NCBI GenBank assembly: GCA_032358165.1
Contig: JAALGY010000017.1
Coordinates: forward strand, 1,922,001-1,986,000
DNA: 64,000 bases
Source of the DNA: Diplosphaera chodatii
Lineage: Eukaryota; Chlorophyta; Trebouxiophyceae; Prasiolales; Stichococcaceae
Direction of reading: 5' to 3'
The notes under the pieces: model-generated
Told to the model about the DNA's origin: nothing
Seen by the model: the letters and a program-made list of their open reading frames with translations, nothing else
Databases searched by the model: none
Shown here: positions 12,206 to 22,455 of the stretch, in pieces
Layout of the letters: every line of letters starts with the position of its first letter
Position numbering within the stretch: the stretch's first letter is position 1
Translations under genes and position numbers: made by a program

Positions 12206-12715
12206 GCTTGCTGCCGCTCCAGCATTCGGCTTTGTCAGAGCAAGCGCCTGTTCTGTTGTTCAATCTGATGTGCATGGGCGCAGAGCTTTTGCAGTTGCCG
12301 TATGTAACTGTCTTTGCGCACTTGATCAACCAGGAGACTCTCATGGGGCTGTGTTCCTCGCTACAGGGTGCGCCCCAGTTGGCGCATTTGTGGCCGCACA
12401 TCCACCGTGTTGTCAGTCGAACGTTGTCAGTCGATGAGTGATCGGCTCGTCACGCCAGGGGCGGAAATAAATCAATTGCGGGGGGCTTCCGAGGACGAGG
12501 AAGTCAGCACGTTCTGCCTGTCCGCAGCCCACAATTGCCCACACACACAGCCTGCCCCGCATCTGACATCGAGGGCCGATTCATATCAGTAGCCGCCAAC
12601 TCCGAGCGGCGTAGAGAGCAGTTCAAGCATCCTGATATTGGCGTAAGGAGGCAGTCAACCTTCTCCGAGCATTCTGACACCCGGAGCCCGCCTGCCAGAG
12701 GCACAAGGACCATTC
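12206..12715. other. divergent promoter region of the F-box and PP2C-like genes
   Basis: About 510 bp between two opposite start codons. No TATA box or repeat stands out. Confidence 0.5.
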
Positions 12716-15700
12716 ATGACGATCTTTTCGTCGGCCCGCCGCAAGACGAGCCTGCCGCTGCCGCAGAAGGTGCAGCAGTCGGGCGGTGATGACGTCCACA
12801 GCAGCCGCAGCACGCGATCAGCTGGGGGCGCCACAGACTTCACCAGCGCAGCCACGGACGTGCTGAGCACACGCAACCTGTCAGCGGATGCCCCCGACCG
12901 TGTGGGCGTGTCAGCTGCGTCATACGCAGCAGCCAGTCCCTGCGGCGATGCTGCCATCACTGAGGTGCGGATCTGTTGCAGCACCCTGCTATCGCCTGCG
13001 TCCTGCTCATTGAAGCCTTTAGAGCGTAAGTGTGGCATAAGCGGGCGCCGTTCGTTGCGTCTTGTGACCTGCAGCAGGGGCAGGGTATCGTTTGCCGCAG
13101 ATGGGCTCCGATCCCCTTGTGTTGCGGCGTCGAGGTTGCGCCAGATGGCCTCACAGCTTAGTTTGATCCACAACCGCAGCACACCATGTGCCGCGCGCAG
13201 CACGTTCGCTCCTGCGGGCGCGGTGTGTAATATGTGCGAGAGGTTACTGACTAATTGCGTGATCGGGCTGGCCTTCCGCAACCTTCGATCGTGTCTCAAA
13301 CCGCCTATGACGGTCCGCACAGACCGTCGACCGCTGTGCGGTATCAGATGCCCGTTGGGTCATTCCTTCTCATGCTGCACTTCCAGTCTGGCCACGCTGA
13401 GCATGGTGCACCCGCGGGAGCAGGGCGATGTCGTGCGACTGGCCCTCCCCCTCAGATGGGGCGGTCAGCTGAAGTGTGTGACCCACTAGGCAAGTTATGC
13501 ACATCGCCACACTCACCAATCATGTCTCGTTCCTGCTCCAGGCTGTGCTGACGGGCCCTCGGCCGCACATCTTCGCAGCCGTGACCAGCAGCGAGCCAAA
13601 GGCGCACGGTGGCGAGTTCCTGCGCCGCAACCTGGCCCGCGAGCTGCAGGCCCAAATGGGCGCCTGTCGCGGCGACGTGCTGGCCGCCTACAGGTGTGCT
13701 GAGCACCTGTCGTTGCAGCTTCCCATACGCTTTCTTTGTTGTCGCAAGCAGCTTTTCGGTGCTAACGCTTTGCGCATGTTACCTCACTTATTGCGACCAT
13801 GTGCAACATTGGATTGTTGGGGTAAGTGGAAGGTCGACTCTAACGATGGCTGCTGTTCACTATGCAGGGCCACAATCGCGCAGCTGGACCTGAAGTTCAG
13901 GGCGCTGCACATCTACAGCACGCACGTGCTGGACGGCACCCACATCGCGGTCGCCTACGTGGACCTGGCCACGTCCACCCTGCACCTGGCATCCAGCGGC
14001 GGCTGCCGCGCCGTGGTCACCACCCGCGACGCCCTGGGCCGCTCACAGGTGTGGCCATGTCGCCTGACGGCATGATCAGCACCAAGGCTGTAGACCTGCC
14101 AGTGTCTGTGCCGATGACCGCTGCCAGAACATGTTTCAACCCAATACTTGCCATGTTGAGCAGGTCACAGTCGAGCTGGGGCGTCCCTCGCCCGAGCAGA
14201 CAGCCGCAGCACAGGACGCGGCCGAGGCAGCTGCAGCGGGGCGGCTGCGCGGCCAGCGGCAGCAGCGCCTCGAGCAGCAGCGGCAGCGGCAGCAGCCCGC
14301 CAGCAAGCGGGCCGCCCCGCCGCAGTCCAGCGGCAGCCGCCTCAGCGAGAACATGCTCAGCATGCCGCTCACCGGCGACATCGAGTCCGTCATGCTCGGC
14401 TCCACAGGCCTGTGGTGAGTCCTGGTGGCATGTTTCATTGACGAGCAGTCTGCGCACCGTCCCCTTGTGAAGTTTTGTGCACCACTTGCTCAGCTGTACC
14501 GACCATGGGCAACTTCCAGCTCGGTTTGCTCAATCCACAATGCTAAAGTACCCCTGACAGAAGCATGTCTGGCAAACCTGCAGGCATGAGATGCCGGTGG
14601 AGCAGGCAGCGCTGTGCGTCGCGACCGGCGCCAGCATCGCGCCCCACGCCATGGGGGCCAACTCCGCTGCGCTGCTGACGCAGGTGTGTAGCAGTCTTTC
14701 GCATGTCCGCTTTGCCAGGCACATGACATCAGATACGAGTGCAACTTATTCTCGAAGCTCTTGTGCGGGATGCTTATGCCCTTGAAACATGCTCGTCTGA
14801 GAAGTGAGTGGGCTCTTTTTGCAGGCAGCGCTGCAGAACGTGGCAAAGCGTGCGTCCAGCTCAGCCGACCCGCGCATGGCAGTGCTGCGCGACCCGACGA
14901 CGCTGCAGCAGCTGTGGAAGGGCAGCCAGCGCAACTACCGGTGGGGCGGCCGGCAGCCGCTGCGGCGGCGGCGCGGCGACGTGCACGGCGACCTGTCCGC
15001 CGTCGTCATCCGCCTCGACTGGGCAGGTGTGCTGCTGCAGAAGTTACCTTCTGATCACGATCCGTTGCTTGTCCCTTTGCTGGTCGCATGAAGTGCGACC
15101 ATCTGTTCATTTGCGTGTGCGCTCACTTGACCAATGGGTGTACGTCATCTGACTAAACTGTGATGCATGTGATGCAGGCACCGAGACACTGCCGCGCAGC
15201 GTGTTTGCGTGCAAGCGGCAGGCGGGCGCCAGCGCAGCGGTGCCCCGCTCAGCCTCAGGCGTCTCCATCGCCTCGGCGGCCTCCTTCGGCACGCTGCAGG
15301 CGGTCGGCCAGGCCAGCCACTGGGACACTGTGCGGGCGCACTTCCTGCACTTCCGGCCCGCCGCAGCCGCTGCCGCCCGCGCCCGCTGGTACGTGGCCGT
15401 CGACGCAGCCCTGGCTTTGGCGCCGCAGCTGCGCTCTGAGGCAGCCGCAGCCGCTGCTGCCTCGGCACAGGCGGCTCCCGCAGCCGCTGAGCCAGCAGCA
15501 CCGCAGCAGCAGCAGGCATCCCCTGCCGCCCCGGCAGCAGCCAAGGCTGCGGACGTCGGCATAGCCATCACCGCCATGGCTGCGCCGCTTGCGGCCCCTG
15601 TTGCATCGCCGCTGCACACTACCAGCTACCGGCGCCTGGCAACGGGGGGCGCCACCGCGGTGCCGCTGGCTGCGGGCACCTCGCTCAGCAGCTTCCGCGG

Positions 15701-15731
15701 GCTGCCGATGCAACAGCTGTCTGTGCACTAG
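12716..15731 (+). CDS. divergent PP2C-like (PPM family) protein, probably without normal phosphatase metal site
   Basis: Exons with good frame continuity are 13542-13693, 13868-14048, 14164-14414, 14584-14683, 14825-15026 and 15178-15731. The ATG at 12716 opens a long frame, but the joins between 12716 and 13541 are not resolved and the start is uncertain. The fold order resembles PP2C: IFAAVTSSEPKAHGGEFLRR sits where FFGVFDGHGG normally lies, VAYVDLATSTLHLASSGGCR matches the strand pair after it, MLGSTGLWHEMPVEQA replaces the usual DGLWDV motif, and GDLSAVVIRL replaces the DNMTVVVV motif. The acidic metal ligands are therefore missing. A Gln/Ala-rich linker lies at 14200-14330, and a long Ala/Gln/Pro-rich tail follows. 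It may be a pseudophosphatase; the family call itself is inference from motif order. Confidence 0.6.
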
Positions 15732-16544
15732 GTAGCTGCAGCGCTCTGCGCGAAACCAGAAACAGTAGTGTGCAGGCAGCCAGGGCACTGCGGTGCGCCT
15801 AGCAGAACAAGGCATCCAGATTAATTAGCCATGTGGAGTGGAACATGGCTCGACGAGGAGCAGTGGCGCTTGGTGGTTTCGGGATTCGTTTCCAGTGCTG
15901 GGGCATGATACAAACATTCAAACACACAGCTGCTAACCCAGCGACTAGCTTTGGTTTTGCTGGCAGTATTCATTCTCAGCAGCGGCACCGATGAAACATT
16001 AGGAATAGATGTCCGCTGTGACGAACGTTGTTAGGCTTCTGCACAGTAGCCGTCTATGACCAGCAGGTTTTTGTGTGACGTTTCCTGCTTGGTCAATACT
16101 TGCCGGTGCTGGCGGATGTGAAGAGGCAGGCATGTTGCTTACCTGGTTGCTTACCTGGTAACTTTCGGTTCTTCCCTCTGCATCCATATTTCTGGTATCC
16201 ATCCAGCGGCTATGTTTCCAACCCCAGCCTGCAGCAAATTACCCTCCTGTATCAGCACCCATGTGCCCTCGCTGCCTCCCAAATGCTGATCATAAACAGC
16301 TTTCAGCACGTGGGTTTGAAATTCAATTCAGCGTGTGAGCCGTTGTACGCATCTCCACGCAGATGGCCAGATGCACACGCACTTTCCGCATACCGCAGTG
16401 GTGACTCTGTTCCAGGACCCAATGCCGCTGCCTGCATTGACCTGCCAGCGCAGTGCGGGCCCATCTACGGTTTAACTGCATCTGTGCAACATAGGTCTAT
16501 AGATCCGGTGGTGCTCCTGCGGCGCAAGCCGTCAGTCCTGTGCA
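15732..16544. other. intergenic region, no gene seen
   Basis: About 810 bp between two plus-strand genes. It has a short direct repeat (TTGCTTACCTGG twice near 16136-16160) and otherwise nothing recognised. Reading frames here lack protein character. Confidence 0.5.
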
Positions 16545-18287
16545 ATGGTGAAGGCCGGTCCGCAGCAGACAGCAGGCAAGAGGCAGGTGACGGCACATGC
16601 ATCCCCTGCAGCACCGATACCGTATGGCAGGCCTGGCAATGCAGTTGGCGCATGGCCTCATCGCGAAGAGTGCGCCACGCGGTGGTACAGCAAGTACAGG
16701 TCAGCTGCTGTACGTGTGGCAACGGGTCTGCTGGTGACGAGTTGCAAGCGGTGCACATTTGACACTGTGCAGCACGTTCAATACGGTGGCAGGTTTGACG
16801 CGTGACCTGTACATTGCAGGCGGTTTTGGTCCGGATCCAAGTGGCAGCTGTTCCTGCCGCCAGCTGAGGGTGGCTTCACACAAGCCCGACAGCACGCCCA
16901 GTCTGCTGCAGGCACCGGTCAGCTGGAGAAGCGTCCAGCAGTGTACGAGTTTGCCATTGCCAGCAGGCGCAGCTCAAAGCGGTATGGCCGCAGCCTTACG
17001 GCACATCAAGAATCGAGTCTGTGACAGCCTGATGCGGCAGTTTTGCACCGTGAATGGCTGTGCAAACGGCTGTGCAACGCTGGTGCACAGGTTCAAAGTG
17101 TATGTGGGCGAGACCAACAACATGTGGCGGCGCCACCACCTTGAGTATCAGGTGCGCCCTCGTTCCCGATGACAGTCAATGCCAGCGCTTTGTGTCTGAA
17201 CGTCTCTGCAGTCGCGTGCCATGATTGCGTGCCATGCTGGCACCGCCATATGATCGGCACCGTTCGGACAGCATGCTGCACATCGAAGCAGGCGCATGGT
17301 GACCACCTGCTGCCATTCCTGGATGCCGCCGTGCGGGATGGCTGTGCCGTGTGGCGCCGGCAGCGCTACCTGGTGCGCACAGCAGCCTGCATGTTGCTTG
17401 ACGTGCAACCAATTGTCTCCAATCAGCAGCGTCCCAGAAAGAGCACATGCGCCCGCACTAGTTCATTTCACGAGATGGCTGCCAGGATGTTTTGCCGGTC
17501 GTCACAGGCCAGCAAGCAGGAGGCGGCGGCGTCAGAATTTCAGTGGCTGTCAGCCTACAACTACGCCTGGAACGCGCGGTGCAACCAGCGCAGCCGTCAT
17601 GTGCGGCTGCAGCCGGCATGGTGCGGCCTGCGGGTTACTGCAGTGCAGGTGGGCACCTGGGACGCATCAAGTGCATGATGGTGCCTGTTGAGCAACAGGC
17701 CGGCTTCTCCGGGAGACTGCCTATTGCTCTGGTTCTGACAAGGGTGCAGCGCCGTGTGACATGTGCTTTGAGGGTGATGTGCATGGGAGGCTGTTGATGG
17801 TGCGGCCCCAACCTGTGCTGAATGTACTGCTGGATGCATCATTTGGCGACACACGGGATCTTGGTCCGTGCAGGTGCCGCCGCCATGGCAACAGGCAGCT
17901 GCAGCTGTTCAGCGCGGGCCACGGCGGAAAGGCAGGGCTCAGCATCCGCCGCCGCCGCCGCCGCTGCCGTCGCTGCAACACCAGCACCAGGCAGTGCCCA
18001 GCACGGCGCTGATGCAGCCCTACTCGGCAGCAGCTGGACCACTGGGCCTGGCTCAGCAGCAGCACGGATGGGTGGCAGCCACAGCGACTCCCCGGTGTTC
18101 GTCAGCAGCTGCAGAGTGGCGGGCGGCCAGCACATCATTACCTGCGCCATGGCGACTGCAGCAACCAGTAGGCACGCACGATCAGCAAGCACGTGCCATG
18201 CAGCAGCAGCAGCAGCAGTTGATGCCGCAGCTGCAGCGCAGCTCTGCCAATAGGCACACATGGAAGCGTTGCATCATGATGTATTGA
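16545..18287 (+). CDS. GIY-YIG domain protein resembling plant effector-of-transcription (ET) proteins
   Basis: Exons 16545-16699, 16820-16981, 17091-17151, 17292-17372 and 17508-17648 join in frame; a further exon from about 17699 and the last exon from 17874 are less certain. After a 52-residue leader the protein reads WSGSKWQLFLPPAEGG, then RPAVYEFAIA (the GIY strand), FKVYVGETNNMWRRHHLEYQ (YIG strand plus the conserved Arg region), HGDHLLPFLDAAVRDGCAVW and FQWLSAYNYAWNAR. This order (GIY, YIG, then a YDYAWN-like motif) recalls plant ET proteins, which carry a single-strand-cutting GIY-YIG domain and influence transcription. The C-terminal part is rich in Pro, Gln, His and Ala. Enzyme activity is not established; the first Tyr-containing motif is AVYEF rather than GIY. 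Confidence 0.7.
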
Positions 18288-18850
18288 GGCCATACGGTGT
18301 GGCATGGCATGGGCAGCCTGCTCACTCGGCACAGCAATTGAGACGTTGAGTTGTTGATGTGCTATTGGCAGCAACCCCCTACATGTCATGACAATCGATG
18401 TAGTATTAATAGCCTGTAACCAATTGTACCATAGGTCCAGGAGTTTTGAGCACCATAGTTGTCAGCTTGATGTGTCTTAAGTTCGCTCAACACCAGTCTT
18501 CTCCTACTTCATTAGAAGCAGCCAAGCAGTAGCCCTCTCAATGCTGAACAGCCAACAGTGGCGCACACATTGCAGCAGCTGTTGATCTGACACATTCGAT
18601 ACTGTTGTACACGTGATGAACAAATGGCACAAACTTCCTGAACGATGTGACACCGGCAAACCCCTCAAAGGTCACAGTAATAGTTGTACAGGCGGCCAGT
18701 CTCACACCAGAGCTTTGAAGGAAACACGGTCCTAACGGGCGTCAAAAGACATGCCTTGCACGGGACAGGGTCTGCGGCAGCGTGCGCTGGGTCCGAGCCA
18801 CCACTGTGCACAGGCACACTGTGAAACCGTGCTGGCCATCTGGGCCCGCC
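18288..18850. other. convergent intergenic region, no gene seen
   Basis: About 560 bp between two converging genes, less GC-rich than the coding parts, with no feature recognised. Confidence 0.5.
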
Positions 18851-21800
18851 TCAGGAGGCCGCCACCGGGCGCCACGACATGCGCATGGTGATCTGGCCGG
18901 CGATGTCAGCGCCTTCGGAGGGCGACGGCGCGGCGCGCGGCCCGTCCGCGCCCATCTCCCATGTGCCCGACAGCTTGCCATCGCGGATGGCAGGCTGCAT
19001 GGCGCCAAAGATGCAGTTTTGGTGTGCCTGACCGCAGGAAGGCAAACTGCAGCCTGCCGCATGCTGGCATCCCCTTGCACATGCTGGATGCTGCATGCTG
19101 GATGCTGGTACAGGGACCGCGCCACCACCCGTGGGGACGTCTGGTGCTGCCAGCCAGCGGTCAGCGTCTGACGCAGCAGGCTCAACACTGTGCACCTGCA
19201 CGTTGACGCGGATGATGGCGAGGGGCGTGGTGGAGCGCGCGTACTGGGTGGCAGAGGAGAACCAGGTCGCCCACAGCCGGTCGCCCAGGCTGGCCGACAC
19301 GTTGCCGACCTGCACGGCGATCTGCCGGGCACACAGCAGCATGGTGCTGCAACACCCGATTGCACTGCGTCGATTGACTGTATGCCTGGTGCATGCACCA
19401 AACCAGTCGCATAGCAGTCATGAACCGGGGGATGTGCTGCGCCAGTCACCTCGGTGGGTGCATTGGGGTCGATGGCCATCGCAAATGCGAAGGGTGTTGC
19501 GTCCCAGGTGACCCGCCCGCCGTGCAGGCTGGCATACTGGACCGTCTGCCGAACCTGCCACCCGCAAGCAGCCGGAAGGTCGCAGGTATCCGTCGCTGTG
19601 GCAACAGAGCATGTAAGCCGACGGCACTTCCCACATTGGCATGCGCACATCGGCGGGTTGAGGCACGTGCACACCTGCTTCCCGATGGTCAGGCGCACGG
19701 CTGGGTGGGTCAGCTCGCCGCCCGTCTGCAGCGCGGCGGAGCACAGCCGCACGAGCAGCACACCCACCTGCACCCCCTGCACGACACAGTGCGGCCCCAC
19801 CTGAAGCACCTGACGCACGCCTGCAGCCCTGTGCATGAGGTGCTGCAACTGCACAGTCGGTGATTGGACCAGCGACAGTGGCGAGGGAGGGGTGCACACC
19901 GACGGGGCGGCTGCCGGCTGCTGCGCGACAGCGCAGTTGGTCTCATCTGCCAGTGGCCGGAAGGTCAGCCGCACCCGTGCCAGGCCGAGCACCTCCGCCT
20001 GCAGAATAATCAGCTGACATTATGACACATGTCAAGCACACTAGCACCGCACTACAGGATGCTGCATGCGTGGCTCTGGTGCCACCCCGATTCCTCCAGT
20101 GCGAGCAGTGTGTGGTTTGGGCACAGGTCTCGTCTGTCGAGTGCCCCACCTTGCGGCTGTACGCCCGCGCTGCGCTGTCACCAGCATCCAGTGCCTCCGC
20201 AAATGTGGCCAGTTGAGCCTGATCCTCCGGTGAGATGTCGGATCCTGCGGCACATTGCAGTGCCTCCACTTACGAGTCTGCTGCGGACAGCAGCTTACAG
20301 TCGGAAGCAGCAATGCTGGACAAGCTGCTAGCAAGGAACTCGCTCACTGTTGCGCATCCAGAGAGTACCACTGACCTACTGGTGTGGAAGCGGCACGATC
20401 AGCGGCTCTGGGTGAGCTGCCAGCCGGTGCTGCGGCGCCTGACTGGGCAGACTCCGTTTTAGGGGTGCTTGCGCTGGCGGTCCCCGGCTGCTGGTCCTGC
20501 CGCGGAGTGGCGGCAGCAGAGGTATGGCCCGAGGCCCCTGTGCCATTCCCACTGGCACCAGGCCTGTTGCCACCGTGCTCCATCTCCGCAGCCATGAGAG
20601 TGAGTGGCTCGGCGGCAGAGCTAGCCTGTGCGCTGCCAGTGGCCCAGCTAACCAGCCGGTTGGCAACCTTGTTGGGCGGCCTGGATTTCCTTGACGCCTG
20701 CATGCAGTCGAGCTTGCCGGATGCAAAATGCACATGTGCATGTCGATGTGTATGTGTTGCCAGCCAGTGTCGCACTGGCAGTGTTGCAGTGTTGGTGGAA
20801 CAGTTGTGCAAAAGATGAAACAAAGGCAGTATGCGCTGACCACATGCCAGTCCCAGAAGGAGCTGCTGAAGAAGTGGGTGCTGGGCGCCGCCGGGCCGCC
20901 GTCGGCCACCGCGGCCTCGGCAGCATCCGCAGCCGCCGGTGACGCGAGCTCGCTGCCGGATGGCGCATCGTCTGACGAATTGTTTTGCTCGGCCTGGACG
21001 TCAATATCCTCGTCCTTGACAGAGCCTCACAGCGAGTCGGACTGAGCCAAGGTTCATGGCCAGTCATTGTTGCCAACATGTGCTGCATCGCAGCCTGTGC
21101 AGGTGTTCGTGCATGCTGCCCTCACAGACAAGCACCTGCTGGTTGCTGGCATGTGCAGTGCTGGGACCAGGCCATATGGGTGCGATGGAGCCGCGGTCTG
21201 GCGTGCGTGCCGTGCCGCCCAGCAGCGTGGAGATGTGCTGCATGGAAGGGAAGTACGACAGGCCCAGGGCGCTGCGCGTCCGCAGCTCTGCAACACGAAC
21301 ACGGTTACCAGGTCAAGTCAACAGCTGCAGAGTGCTCTGGACCCGAAAGCCGTTCTTGATGAACTAGCCTGAGTGTTGTGCAGCTACCTGTGGTGCGGGG
21401 CGATGGCGCGGTAGTAGGCTCCCAGGCCTGCAGACCGCCAGCGGCGCTCTTCATGCTCAGCAGCGGCAGCCAGGCGCCCTCCTTACTCGCAGCAGCCAGC
21501 GCCGCCTCGTCCGCTGCTCACCACCACATGTGGGGAGATCATAGTCGGCTGCTGCGGCTGTGCAACTTGTGCAGCCAGCAGATATTCGTGCAAGGCACAG
21601 TCATCGGGGTCTGCATCCTCACCAACACGGTTTCGATGCTTCAGGCCCTTGAGACGGTGCTTGAGCGGCGGCTTGCCACCACTGCCAGGCTGCTGACTAC
21701 CTGAACAACACATCAACAAAGTGAAGCCGTCAGAAGAGCTGCGACCAAAGGTACAGGCTGTTTGGGGGCCACACATGTTGATGTGCCTGTTTGAACACAC

Positions 21801-22360
21801 TGCGGCCCATCCGGAAGCGCACGCGGTTCCTGAAGTGGCTTTCCACAGGGCGGCGCTGCACCTGGTGCGGCAGGGGACCGGAAGTCCAGCACGCCAAGCA
21901 AACCAGCTCCGTTGGAAGGTTGCACAGGTGACGGCGGCCGCAGCAGCAGCCGCGCCTGCGCCTCCGCGTGCGCTGCCTCTGAGCCGTGCATCGGGTCCTG
22001 CAGCACACCAAAACTACGCGGTGGAATGGGGCCTGGTGAGCTTCGGAATGGCTGTGCAGAAGATGAAGCCACAAGCATGGTTAACGCGCTTCATATAGAG
22101 GAGAACCCCATAGCAGACCTGATGGGCTGGCGCCAGAATGCTGAGGAGCTGGTCTACAGCGGGGTCGTCACCCGCCACTGAGGCAGCGGCGGCCCCTGCT
22201 CCACCGTCTGGCGCCTTGCTCGGGCTGCTGCTGCTGCTGTCGCCAACGAACGCCCAGCTGCCAGCAGTGTCACTCGCGCCGTTGCCATGATCCGCTCGCG
22301 GTGAGGCACCACGTCCTCTCGGCGTCCTATTGCAGTGGATATGGGCAATATGACCATTTA
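18851..22360 (-). CDS. multi-exon protein with C2-like region near its C-terminus (start not resolved)
   Basis: The 3' end is well supported. Minus-strand segments read AEVLGLARVRLTFRPLADE, then GVLLVRLCSAALQTGGEL, HPAVRLTIGKQ, VTWDATPFAFAMAIDPNAP, IAVQVGNVSASLGDRLWATW and IIRVNVQ, which together have the strand order of a C2 domain (G-x-L-x-V, P-x-V-x-L, W-x-x-x-F-x-F, D-x-LG). The last exon reads IFGAMQPAIRDGKLSGTWEM and ends SWRPVAAS. Upstream are segments HFRNRVRFRMGRSVFKQ, LGLSYFPSMQHISTLLGG, THFFSSSFWDW and GQWYSLDAQQ separated by Ser/Ala/Gly-rich linkers; another C2 unit is possible. The 5' exons between about 20,900 and 22,360 are provisional. It lies directly downstream of the extended synaptotagmin on the same strand, but that gene has its own stop. 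Likely binds membrane lipid (inference). Confidence 0.5.
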
Positions 22361-22455
22361 CGCACATAACTGAGCTGCCAGAGTGGTGCATGTGGTATGC
22401 AGTCAAGGGACACATTCACAGGAACACAAGTATTGACGCAGCAAGCCCCTGATTC

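Noticed and set aside
12655..13320. Long minus-strand open frame overlapping the 5' part of the PP2C-like gene
   Set aside because: It has no recognisable motif and begins where the plus-strand exons run; GC-rich DNA often keeps antisense frames open.
15178..15731. Ala-rich minus-strand frames over the PP2C-like last exon
   Set aside because: They are antisense shadows of GCN-repeat sequence coding for Ala/Gln on the plus strand.
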